Notes under the pieces: generated by a model | The model's database searches: none | What the model was told of the DNA's origin: nothing | Seen by the model: the letters and a program-made list of their open reading frames with translations, nothing else | Position numbers and translations under genes: made by a program | Source: JBAVQS01 sp049694275 | GTDB taxonomy: Bacteria; Chloroflexota; Anaerolineae; UBA4142; SHND01 | Reading direction: 5' to 3' | Length of the DNA: 5,034 bases | Assembly: GCA_049694275.1 (NCBI GenBank) | Contig: JBAVQS010000393.1 | Coordinates: 1-5,034, forward strand | Part shown: one piece after another, positions 1-5,034 of the stretch | Layout of the letters: each line of letters begins with the position of its first letter | Numbering within the stretch: the stretch's first letter is position 1

Positions 1-278
1 CGGGCGCTGGCGCGGCGGTGCAGAATGCCGGCTTGAGTGGCAAGGTCAAGGTCGTGGCGTTTGATGCGACCAAGGATGCGATTGCCAAGCTCAGGGCCAA
101 GACGGTCGACCTGGTCATCGCCCAGAAGCCATTCGACATGGGTTTCCTGGCGATCATCATGGGGAACGCTTACCTCGAGGGCGTGAGCAGCGTTCCGACC
201 CACATCCCGACCGGCTATGCGGTCATCACTCGTGACAATGTGGACGACCCCAACTTTTCACGGTTTATCTATCAATAG
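1..278 (+). CDS. Sugar ABC transporter substrate-binding protein, C-terminal fragment (5' end outside window)
   Basis: This is the last 91 codons of an extracytoplasmic sugar-binding protein; the first whole codon is at position 3, the stop is TAG at 276-278, and the N-terminus lies beyond the window edge. The visible part matches the C-terminal lobe of the RbsB/LacI-like periplasmic-binding fold (Peripla_BP_4 type). It begins GAGAAVQNAGL, continues with a V-V-A-F-D strand, an amphipathic helix (DAIAKLRAKTVD), then VIAQKPFDMG, the usual second-lobe strand with an 'A/Q-x-P' element, and ends with PTGYAVITRDNVDDP, which is typical of the closing strand. Such proteins are usually about 320-360 residues, so roughly a quarter is seen. 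It would capture a monosaccharide outside the membrane and deliver it to the permease that follows. The GTG at 18 is an internal valine codon and not a start. The substrate cannot be told from this part; the downstream lyxose isomerase suggests an aldose. Confidence 0.88.
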   Translation, partial: GAGAAVQNAGLSGKVKVVAFDATKDAIAKLRAKTVDLVIAQKPFDMGFLAIIMGNAYLEGVSSVPTHIPTGYAVITRDNVDDPNFSRFIYQ

Positions 279-285
279 TTACTGC

Positions 286-328
286 GCATGATGAGATAGG
301 GCGGCGCAAGCCACCCTATCTCATCTGC
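286..328 (+). terminator. GNRA-capped hairpin after the binding-protein gene (attenuating terminator or mRNA-stabilising stem)
   Basis: Starting 8 nt after the stop codon, GATGAGATAGGG (290-301) pairs perfectly with CCCTATCTCATC (314-325). After one C-A mismatch, GGC/GCC closes on a GCAA tetraloop (306-309). GCA/TGC extends the base past a single bulged T at 289. The stem is thus about 18 bp with two interruptions. The downstream run is only moderately T-rich (AATTTTAATTTGCCTTTGC), so termination is likely partial. In sugar ABC operons a hairpin at this place commonly keeps binding-protein mRNA more abundant than the permease and ATPase message. Confidence 0.7.
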
Positions 329-338
329 AATGATCAAT

Positions 339-367
339 TTTAATTTGCCTTTGCTTTGGGATATAAT
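339..367 (+). promoter_or_regulatory. Possible internal promoter for permease-ATPase-isomerase
   Basis: A perfect TATAAT lies at 362-367. With a 17-bp spacer, the -35 position (339-344, TTTAAT) is a poor match to TTGACA, and there is no extended -10 TG. Transcription would start near 374 and give a leader of about 60 nt before the permease ATG at 435. The position just after the hairpin fits a secondary promoter that keeps the distal genes expressed. It rests on one good hexamer in an AT-rich gap, so it remains tentative. Confidence 0.4.
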
Positions 368-421
368 CCTCCCAACTTGGCGATTACCCCCGCTCCCAAC
401 CCGCAAGACCTCTGCCAGGCA

Positions 422-427
422 AAAGGA
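422..427 (+). promoter_or_regulatory. Ribosome binding site fixing the permease start
   Basis: AAAGGA sits 7 nt before the ATG at 435. The reading frame stays open back to an ATG at 330, but that codon has no purine-rich site at good spacing and would place the hairpin's 3' edge and the putative promoter around or inside the coding region. The site therefore selects 435 as the start. Confidence 0.65.
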
Positions 428-434
428 ATGGGTT

Positions 435-1547
435 ATGGCGACACAAGGACAAGCACTGCCGGCGAGTGAGACCATGCAAAGCCGCTCCAGCCAACGGACT
501 TTTGAAACGATTCGGAACCTGTGGCCCTGGATATTCTTCGCCCTACTGGTCCTCTTTTTCACCGTGTCGACCAAGGTGGCGAATAACATCGATTTCCTGA
601 ATGTGCGGACGCTCTGGGGCATTACTGAATATGCGGCGCAGATTCTCATCTGCGGCCTGGGGCAAACCCTGGTCATCATCTCGGCAGGCATCGACCTGTC
701 GGTGGGATGGACGGTAGGCCTTGCCGCGGTCATCGATGCGCTGGTCATGCGTGAGATGAATGCGGCCGGCTATCCGGCGCTGCCAACCTATCTCTGCGGC
801 GCGTTGGCGGCGGTGGTGGTTTGCGCCGCTCCCGGCTGGCTCAATGGCTGGCTGGTGGCGCGGGTCAAGGTTCCCGCCTTCATTGCCACGCTGGGCATGT
901 CCGGTATCGTCACCGGCGCGGCCTATCTTCTCTCGACCGGCATTCCAGTAGCCGACCAGCCCACATGGCTCGGACAGTTGGGCAACGGCTATCTTGCCCA
1001 CTTTTGGCCCGGTCACGGCTTTAGCTTTTTTGATGTACCGGCCGAGGCCTCAGCCCAACAATTGCGCGAGATTATCCCGCTCATGCCCAATATCGTGTTT
1101 GTCACTATCCTGGTTGTCGCCGTGCTCTGGTTCCTCCTGTCGCAGACCCAGTTTGGTCAGCATATTTACGCGATCGGCAACAATATGGACGCGGCGACCC
1201 GTTCCGGTATCCCGGTGCGTCGCACTCTCATCTGGGTCTATACCATCTCGGCGCTGCTGGCCGCAATTGCAGGGTTGATGTGGGCCGCGCGCTTTACCTC
1301 CGGCGCGGCGAATGCCGGGCAGACGACGACGATGGATTCGGTGGCTGCGGTCGTCATCGGCGGCGCCAGCCTGTTCGGGGGCGAGGGGCGCATCATGGGC
1401 ACGGTGGTCGGCTCTTTGCTCATCGCCACTATCCAGTTCGGCCTCGTCATGTTGAATGTCTCTCCCTTCTGGCAGTATGTGGCGGTCGGCACGGTGGTCA
1501 TCGTCGCGGTCATCGTCGATCAGTTCGGCAAGACGTTGGGAAAATAA
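435..1547 (+). CDS. Sugar ABC transporter permease, RbsC/FrcC type (BPD_transp_2)
   Basis: This 370-residue integral membrane protein forms the sugar channel of a CUT2-family importer, probably as a homodimer. After a polar N-terminus (residues 1-28), the first helix is at about 31-46. Further hydrophobic helices follow at about 66-84, 92-105, 117-142, 147-168, 218-235, 263-285, 302-315, 319-341 and 345-362. Family hallmarks are GIDLSVG at 85-91, the coupling-loop region IYAIGNNMDAATRSGIPV at about 244-261 that contacts the ATPase, and GGASLFGGEG at 309-318. Length is slightly above the usual 320-350, mainly from the N-terminal tail and an outer loop at about 170-215. It follows the binding-protein gene after a 156-nt gap with a hairpin and possible promoter, and it is followed after 10 nt by the ATPase gene. 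The order binding protein-permease-ATPase is that of frcBCA rather than rbsACB. Substrate specificity cannot be read from the sequence. The start at 435 is chosen for its Shine-Dalgarno site; ATG 474 is a weaker alternative. Confidence 0.93.
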   Translation: MATQGQALPASETMQSRSSQRTFETIRNLWPWIFFALLVLFFTVSTKVANNIDFLNVRTLWGITEYAAQILICGLGQTLVIISAGIDLSVGWTVGLAAVIDALVMREMNAAGYPALPTYLCGALAAVVVCAAPGWLNGWLVARVKVPAFIATLGMSGIVTGAAYLLSTGIPVADQPTWLGQLGNGYLAHFWPGHGFSFFDVPAEASAQQLREIIPLMPNIVFVTILVVAVLWFLLSQTQFGQHIYAIGNNMDAATRSGIPVRRTLIWVYTISALLAAIAGLMWAARFTSGAANAGQTTTMDSVAAVVIGGASLFGGEGRIMGTVVGSLLIATIQFGLVMLNVSPFWQYVAVGTVVIVAVIVDQFGKTLGK

Positions 1548-1552
1548 GGTGG
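1546..1552 (+). promoter_or_regulatory. Ribosome binding site of the ATPase gene, overlapping the permease stop
   Basis: AAGGTGG begins within the permease TAA stop and lies 5 nt before ATG 1558. The GTG at 1549 is in frame but lies inside this site, and the ATG at 1553 is out of frame. This supports 1558 as the start and suggests that ribosomes ending on the permease help start the ATPase. Confidence 0.6.
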
Positions 1553-1557
1553 ATGCC

Positions 1558-2352
1558 ATGGAACCCTTATTGCGCGCAGTCAATCTAACCAAGCGGTTTG
1601 GCGGTCTGACCGCCGTCAACAAGACGACGCTGGAGGTTTGCCCGGGCGAAGTGGTAGGGCTGCTGGGCGACAACGGCGCGGGCAAGTCCACCTTGATTAA
1701 AATGATTTCGGGCGTCTACAAGCCGGACGAAGGTGAGATAATCTTTGACGGGCAAAAGCTCGTATTGAACGATCCCCGGCAGGCTCGCGACCGGGGCATC
1801 GAGACCATTTACCAGGACCTGGCGCTCGCGGATAATCTGGATGTCGGCTCGAACGTCTTTCTCGGCCGCGAGGTCAAAAAACCGTTCATCGGCGACTTTG
1901 TCCAAATCCTCGACCGCAAGCACATGTATCATGAAGCGATCAAGGTGCTGGACCGGCTCGACATCAACATCCCGACGCTGACCACGCCGATTCGCAGCCT
2001 CTCCGGCGGCCAACGGCAGGCGGTTGCCATCGCTCGCGCGATTTACTGGAACGCCAAGATGCTCATTCTCGACGAGCCAACCGCTGCGCTGGGGGTGAGC
2101 GAACAGCGCAAAGTCCTGACGCTCGTCCGCACCCTCCGCGACCAGGGCGTGCCGGTCATCCTCATCAGTCATAACATGCAGGACGTATTCGCCGTCGCCG
2201 ACCGTGTGGTCATCATGCGGCGCGGCAACAAGGTGGGCGAGCGCAAGATCAAAGAGACAACCGTCGACGAGATCGTTAGCCTCATGGTCGGCGCCGAGAC
2301 GGTGCACGAGATGGGCGTGCTGCCCACGGCGATTGACGAGAACAGAAACTAG
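1558..2352 (+). CDS. Sugar ABC transporter ATP-binding protein, single-domain FrcA type
   Basis: This 264-residue cytoplasmic ATPase powers the permease encoded just upstream. All core motifs are intact: Walker A GDNGAGKST at 37-45 (Lys43), Q-loop Gln86 in IYQDLAL, signature LSGGQ at 148-152, Walker B LILDE at 169-173 with catalytic Glu173, the D-loop-region variant AALGVSEQ at 176-183, and the switch His205 in LISHNM. AALGVSEQ and GRE after the Q-loop are typical of monosaccharide (CUT2) importers. Most of that family (RbsA, MglA, XylG) are about 500-residue proteins with two ATPase halves. This one has a single half, like rhizobial FrcA, so it must act as a homodimer with two equal ATP sites. 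It is 10 nt after the permease and directly abuts the isomerase gene. The frame is open upstream to 1456, but those codons lie over the permease and encode low-complexity Ser/Arg sequence, so 1558 is taken as the start. Confidence 0.94.
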   Translation: MEPLLRAVNLTKRFGGLTAVNKTTLEVCPGEVVGLLGDNGAGKSTLIKMISGVYKPDEGEIIFDGQKLVLNDPRQARDRGIETIYQDLALADNLDVGSNVFLGREVKKPFIGDFVQILDRKHMYHEAIKVLDRLDINIPTLTTPIRSLSGGQRQAVAIARAIYWNAKMLILDEPTAALGVSEQRKVLTLVRTLRDQGVPVILISHNMQDVFAVADRVVIMRRGNKVGERKIKETTVDEIVSLMVGAETVHEMGVLPTAIDENRN

Positions 2353-3039
2353 ATGAAACGTTCAGAGATTAACGCCATCATCCGCGATGGGGATCACTTT
2401 ATCCGGAGCCACGGTTTTTACCTGCCTCCATTTGCCTATTGGACGCTCAAGGACTGGGAGCAAAAGGGGCCCGAGGCTCGCGAGATTGTCGAGAATCATC
2501 TGGGGTGGGATATTACCGATTTCGGCAGCAGCGATTTTGCGCGGACCGGTCTCTTTCTCTTTACCGTCCGGAATGGCAGTCCCGCCAATCTGAAAACGAT
2601 GCATGGCAAGACCTACGCCGAAAAGATTATGATCGTCGGCAAGGGCCAGATCACGCCGCTTCACTTTCACTGGGGCAAGACCGAGGACATCATCAATCGT
2701 GGCGGTGGCCAGCTCATCATCCAGCTCTACAACTCGAAGCCCGACGAGCAACTGGCCGATACGCCAGTGCTGGTGAGCACTGACGGCGTCGCGCGAACCT
2801 TATCCGCGGGCGACAAGGTCACGCTCAACCCCGGCGAGAGCATCACGCTCACGACTGGCCTCTATCACCGCTTCTGGGGCGAAGGGGGCCGCGTCCTCGT
2901 CGGCGAAGTATCCGTTGTCAACGACGACAACCGCGATAATCGCTTTTTCGAACCGATTGGTCGTTTCCCCAGCATCGAGGAGGACGAGCCGCCGGTGCAC
3001 CTGCTCGTCAACGACTATTCGCGATATTATCATCTATAA
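2353..3039 (+). CDS. D-lyxose isomerase (D-lyxose ketol-isomerase, cupin fold)
   Basis: This 228-residue cytoplasmic enzyme should interconvert D-lyxose and D-xylulose; family members often also act on D-mannose and D-fructose. It matches the D-lyxose isomerase family (Lyx_isomer; E. coli O157 and B. subtilis YdaE enzymes) across its length. The N-terminal stretch MKRSEINAIIRDGDHFI and the FYLPPFAYW motif (22-30) are family-typical. The cupin metal site is complete: His104 and His106 in TPLHFHW, Glu111 in GKTED, and His172 in GLYHRFW, giving the H-x-H-x4-E-x60-H spacing that binds Mn2+. Other conserved pieces are YAEKIMIV (88-95) and the C-terminal NDYSRYYHL. Length is normal for the family. 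The ATG follows the ATPase TAG with no gap and only a weak purine stretch (GAGAACAGAAA) before it, so translation is probably coupled. It is the last gene before a strong terminator. Its linkage with a monosaccharide importer suggests that the imported sugar is its substrate. A narrower claim of lyxose over mannose is inference. Confidence 0.92.
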   Translation: MKRSEINAIIRDGDHFIRSHGFYLPPFAYWTLKDWEQKGPEAREIVENHLGWDITDFGSSDFARTGLFLFTVRNGSPANLKTMHGKTYAEKIMIVGKGQITPLHFHWGKTEDIINRGGGQLIIQLYNSKPDEQLADTPVLVSTDGVARTLSAGDKVTLNPGESITLTTGLYHRFWGEGGRVLVGEVSVVNDDNRDNRFFEPIGRFPSIEEDEPPVHLLVNDYSRYYHL

Positions 3040-3073
3040 CCCACGCCCTTGCGGATTCTCCTCCTCCGTGGGT
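3039..3073 (+). other. Weak stem-loop just after the isomerase gene
   Basis: ACCCACG (3039-3045) can pair with CGTGGGT (3067-3073) across a 21-nt loop. It begins at the last base of the isomerase stop codon and ends 4 nt before the strong terminator stem. The long loop makes it a modest structure; it may protect the mRNA 3' end or simply be chance. Confidence 0.35.
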
Positions 3074-3076
3074 GTT

Positions 3077-3113
3077 TAGAGAGGCGAGGCTGGGGCTCGC
3101 CTCTCTATCTTTT
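3077..3113 (+). terminator. Strong intrinsic terminator of the sugar operon
   Basis: A perfect 12-bp stem, TAGAGAGGCGAG (3077-3088) with CTCGCCTCTCTA (3096-3107), encloses the 7-nt loop GCTGGGG and is followed by TCTTTT (3108-3113). GC-rich stem plus T-run is the classic Rho-independent form. It separates the ABC/isomerase operon from the MFS gene, which therefore needs its own promoter. Confidence 0.85.
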
Positions 3114-3114
3114 G

Positions 3115-3172
3115 TACCGATTTCTGTTTCATATCGGCGTGTGTGGCCTTGTCCTGTCGGGGCTAATCGGTA
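3115..3172 (+). repeat. 8-bp inverted repeat in the MFS leader
   Basis: TACCGATT (3115-3122) is exactly inverted as AATCGGTA (3165-3172), 42 bp apart; a third partial copy, ATCGG, lies at 3133-3137 and could pair with the same left arm. The repeat occupies the 98-nt space between the terminator and the MFS gene, where its promoter must lie. No convincing -35/-10 pair was found: TTGTCC (3149-3154) with TATCCG (3171-3176) is poor, and TTTAAT (3181-3186) lacks a -35. It could be a paired operator or chance. Confidence 0.3.
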
Positions 3173-3211
3173 TCCGTTCTTTTAATCTGTAATTGGAGGT
3201 CCATTCTCATC

Positions 3212-4402
3212 ATGGCGATTCCACGCCTCAAATCGGTCTCCGCCGGCCCGCTGCTGGTTGTTCAGTCCATGTATCTCTTTTACTATATGGGCGGCGGCGG
3301 CTATAATCCCTTTATCAATCTCTATTACTCGCGGCTTGGCCTGAACGGCGTGGAGATTGGCTCGCTTGTTTCGCTCGGCGTCCTGGTCGGCGTCTTTGCC
3401 GCTTTTTTCTGGGCAACGCTCTCGGACGGACTGCGTATCCATAACCGTGTGCTGAGCCTGGCGCTCATCCTGTCGGCGCTGGCCGTATTTCTGATCTCAC
3501 GGGCAGACAGCTATGCGGCGCTCCTTCCGCTCGTCGCCCTTTCCGCCTTTGTCGCCAACCCGATCGCTTCATTCCTCGACAGCTCGACGCTCGAACTGAT
3601 CAAGCTTCACAACAGCTCGTACGGCGCGGTGCGGCTCTGGGGCTCGGTCGGCTGGTCGATCTCGACCTGGCTGGTAGGGCTGCTGGTCGAACGGTCGGGC
3701 ATTCACTGGATATTCAACGCCTATATCCTGTTGATGGTCGTGACCTTTATCCTCTCGTTCGCATTGCCGAAACGGACCCAGGTGCTGCGCACGTCCATGT
3801 GGCAGGGCCTGCGTCGCCTCATCCGCCGTGATACCGTCATCTTTCTGGTCAGTATTTTCATGCTCTCGGTCTCGTCAAGCGCGGCCATGTCCTTTTTCAG
3901 CATCTATCTCGACCATATCGGGGCCAAAGAGGGGTTGATTGGGTTGAGTTGGACCTTTGCTTCGATGAGCGAGGTGCCATTCATGTTCTATTCGGGGCGG
4001 CTCATCAAGCGCTTTGGCGCGCGGCGGCTGCTCGGCCTGGCGTTCGTGCTCTATGCGGTCCGCTGGTTTCTCTATTCACTCATCCAGGCCCCGGTGCTCG
4101 TGCTCGTCATCCAGTTGCTCGGCGGGTTTTCCTTTGCGCTCTTCTTGACGACGGGCGTGACCTATCTCAACCAGCGGACGCCGGCCGGGCTGACGACGAC
4201 CGCACAATCGCTCTACAACACGGTGGTCTTTGGGCTCGCGGGGATTGCCGGCTCGCTGCTCGGCGGCTACCTGTTCGACCTGGTGGGAATGCAGGCGCTC
4301 TTTCAGATCGCGGCTGTCCTGGCGCTCGTCGCGTTCGGCGCGTTTTTACTGATTCCACGTTCTCCCGGCGAACTGGGCGCCGCGTTGCAGCCGGAGGGCT
4401 AA
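3212..4402 (+). CDS. Major facilitator superfamily transporter (MFS_1-like, HcaT/NupG-related)
   Basis: This 396-residue inner-membrane secondary transporter has about twelve helices in two six-helix halves, joined by a basic cytoplasmic loop at about 186-207 (PKRTQ...RRLIRRD). Markers of the MFS_1-like group are the N-terminal FYYMGGGGYNPFINLYYSRL (about 23-42) and GAVRLWGSVGW (138-148), which is very similar in pattern to the helix-5 motif of phenylpropionate/nucleoside/oligosaccharide-type symporters. Variant motif-A loops lie at WATLSDGLRIHNRVL (67-81) and YSGRLIKRFGARRLL (260-274). The substrate is unknown; HcaT-type annotations for this group are often only by similarity. GGAGG at 3195-3199 precedes ATG 3212 by 12 nt, a little long, but there is no better ATG. 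A strong terminator separates it from the sugar operon, so it need not share that function, though a role in sugar or sugar-acid movement is possible. It converges on the opposite-strand gene with a 24-nt gap. Confidence 0.9.
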   Translation: MAIPRLKSVSAGPLLVVQSMYLFYYMGGGGYNPFINLYYSRLGLNGVEIGSLVSLGVLVGVFAAFFWATLSDGLRIHNRVLSLALILSALAVFLISRADSYAALLPLVALSAFVANPIASFLDSSTLELIKLHNSSYGAVRLWGSVGWSISTWLVGLLVERSGIHWIFNAYILLMVVTFILSFALPKRTQVLRTSMWQGLRRLIRRDTVIFLVSIFMLSVSSSAAMSFFSIYLDHIGAKEGLIGLSWTFASMSEVPFMFYSGRLIKRFGARRLLGLAFVLYAVRWFLYSLIQAPVLVLVIQLLGGFSFALFLTTGVTYLNQRTPAGLTTTAQSLYNTVVFGLAGIAGSLLGGYLFDLVGMQALFQIAAVLALVAFGAFLLIPRSPGELGAALQPEG

Positions 4403-4441
4403 AAGTAGGCGCCGGGTTTGACATGGCTATTGACCCTCCGG
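4391..4441. repeat. Inverted repeat bracketing the two convergent stop codons
   Basis: CCGGAGGG (4391-4398) and CCCTCCGG (4434-4441) form an exact 8-bp inverted repeat around a 35-nt centre that contains both stops (4400-4402 on +, 4427-4429 on -) and a small GGCGCC palindrome. Each arm codes the end of one gene, and both read Pro-Glu-Gly. The loop is long and no T-run follows on either strand, so a bidirectional terminator is only a weak possibility. Confidence 0.35.
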
Positions 4442-4993
4442 AATCGCAAACTCAACTGTGCTGGTATAGCAAGTGGGTTCGCAATCGGGACCATTGGGGT
4501 TAGAAGAGCGGTAGGTGGGCTGAAATGTTTGCGATGCACCGTTGCCTGCCCACGAGAGGGTAAGAATGACCTCGGTGGGATGCCAGTTCCAGAATAAAAC
4601 TCTGGCTGCTTGGCACGCGGCAGTCTTCCGGTCTTGGGCCGATTCATTTGCGCCGTTGATGCATTGGACCCTGCGCGTCTGCCCGTCGGAACTTGTTGCC
4701 TCAAGGACAAAATCGTCGGGGACCTTGCCCGTGAGCTTGACCGAAAGCGTATTGGAACAACCCTCAAGAGTGCAGGTCTTGGTCGCTATGACCGTCTGGA
4801 TAGGATGGGTCGGCGTCGTGCTGATGCCGGTTCCCGTTGAATGTGGAATGCGCAGGGCTTGCGGGGCGGAGACGGATGGGCCGAGCAACGCGACAATATA
4901 GAGGCCAATGCCGCAGAGGATCAAGAGGACAAAGGCAATAAAGCCGGCGCTGGCGAGACGAGGACGGGCAGGGTTGGGATCCAAGTTCTCCAT
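4427..4993 (-). CDS. Hypothetical membrane-anchored, cysteine-rich extracytoplasmic protein
   Basis: I do not recognise this 188-residue protein. A short N-terminal tail with Arg10 and Arg12 is followed by one hydrophobic helix at about 16-38 (AGFIAFVLLILCGIGLYIVALL), then a Ser/Thr/Pro-rich linker (about 39-68) and an outer domain of about 120 residues rich in beta-type sequence. The outer domain has six cysteines: 74 and 79 (TCTLEGC), 111 and 127, and 171 and 175 (DCEPTC). This even number with close pairs suggests up to three disulfides outside the membrane. The architecture (single anchor, flexible linker, small disulfide domain) argues that this strand, not the overlapping opposite frames, is coding. 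Cys27 lies inside the helix with Leu at -1, so a lipoprotein signal is unlikely. The start at 4993 has only AAAGA directly before the ATG, a poor ribosome site; a later start would cut into the anchor. Function unknown. Confidence 0.68.
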   Translation of the reverse strand: MENLDPNPARPRLASAGFIAFVLLILCGIGLYIVALLGPSVSAPQALRIPHSTGTGISTTPTHPIQTVIATKTCTLEGCSNTLSVKLTGKVPDDFVLEATSSDGQTRRVQCINGANESAQDRKTAACQAARVLFWNWHPTEVILTLSWAGNGASQTFQPTYRSSNPNGPDCEPTCYTSTVEFAIPEGQ

Positions 4994-5004
4994 TCTTTAT
5001 GCAA

Positions 5005-5017
5005 GTGATCGTATCAC
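5005..5017. repeat. 13-bp palindrome GTGAT-CGT-ATCAC upstream of the - strand gene
   Basis: GTGAT (5005-5009) and ATCAC (5013-5017) form a perfect inverted repeat around a 3-bp centre, 11 bp before the ATG of the gene at 4427-4993. It overlaps the candidate -10 box of that gene, as a repressor operator would. It is short and could be chance. Confidence 0.3.
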
Positions 5018-5034
5018 ATTTTCGGTATCCGCAA
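5008..5034 (-). promoter_or_regulatory. Candidate promoter of the - strand gene
   Basis: Read on the - strand, TTGCGG (5029-5034) and TGATACGAT (extended -10; hexamer at 5008-5013) are 15 bp apart, a short spacing. The hexamer matches TATAAT at four of six bases and the -35 matches TTGACA at three. Transcription would begin only about 7 nt before the ATG at 4993, consistent with the missing Shine-Dalgarno sequence and a nearly leaderless message. The window ends here, so upstream alternatives cannot be seen. Confidence 0.28.

Noticed and set aside
330..434. Longer permease start at ATG 330
   Set aside because: No ribosome site at good spacing, the extra residues are not family-like, and it would cover the TATAAT box. 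ATG 435 has AAAGGA 7 nt upstream.
1456..1557. Longer ATPase start overlapping the permease
   Set aside because: The added residues are Ser/Arg-rich readings of the permease frame; the domain begins normally at MEPLLRAVNLTKRFGG with a ribosome site before it.
1050..1691. Long open frame on the - strand
   Set aside because: It lies over the permease and the ATPase start, and its product is full of Arg, Asp and His as expected for an antisense shadow in GC-rich DNA.
1585..2307. Open frame of 240 residues on the - strand
   Set aside because: Fully antisense to the ATPase, whose motifs are all intact; no recognisable domain.
3949..4503. Open frame of 184 residues on the + strand
   Set aside because: It overlaps the MFS gene in another frame and is Arg/Ala-rich without membrane helices; the MFS frame is clearly the coding one.
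4542..4901. Open frame on the + strand inside the 4427-4993 gene
   Set aside because: No anchor, no domain and no ribosome site; the opposite strand gives a coherent anchored protein with paired cysteines.
4899..4922. Lipobox around Cys27 of the - strand protein
   Set aside because: The sequence is L-I-L-C with Leu at -1 and lies within the hydrophobic helix; a lipobox needs Gly, Ala or Ser at -1.
1..5034. Mobile element, CRISPR array, tRNA or rRNA
   Set aside because: No transposase, regular direct repeats, cloverleaf or rRNA-like sequence seen on either strand; all repeats found are short and local.

Overview
The window is GC-rich, tightly packed bacterial chromosomal DNA. It carries sugar-uptake genes, and I see no sign of phage, plasmid, insertion sequence, CRISPR or RNA genes. 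The host cannot be fixed from this sequence alone. The GC-rich codon use and overall style would fit Chloroflexota or a similar soil or biofilm bacterium, but this is a weak guess.

Left and centre (1-3113): four genes on the + strand form a carbohydrate uptake and catabolism unit. They are the C-terminal end of a sugar-binding protein of the RbsB/FrcB type (cut by the window edge), a membrane permease of the RbsC/FrcC type, a single-domain ATPase of the FrcA type, and a D-lyxose isomerase of the cupin fold. A GNRA-capped hairpin and a good -10 box lie between the binding-protein gene and the permease gene. This suggests the binding protein is made in excess and the permease-ATPase-isomerase part is also transcribed from an internal promoter. 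The last three genes are almost or exactly abutting (10-nt and 0-nt gaps). The unit ends at a strong intrinsic terminator. The simplest reading is that the transporter imports an aldopentose or hexose such as D-lyxose or D-mannose, and the isomerase converts it to the ketose (D-xylulose or D-fructose). No kinase or regulator for the pathway lies inside the window.

Right (3212-4993): a separate + strand gene encodes a 12-helix major facilitator transporter of the MFS_1-like/HcaT-NupG type, with its own leader and Shine-Dalgarno sequence. Facing it on the - strand is a short gene for a protein with one N-terminal membrane helix and a cysteine-rich outer domain that I do not recognise. The two genes converge with a 24-nt gap, and an inverted repeat brackets both stop codons.

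Nothing here amounts to a clear, previously undescribed system. The most worthwhile points are the probable lyxose-type import and isomerisation cassette, the hairpin and promoter inside that operon, and the unrecognised disulfide-type membrane protein.
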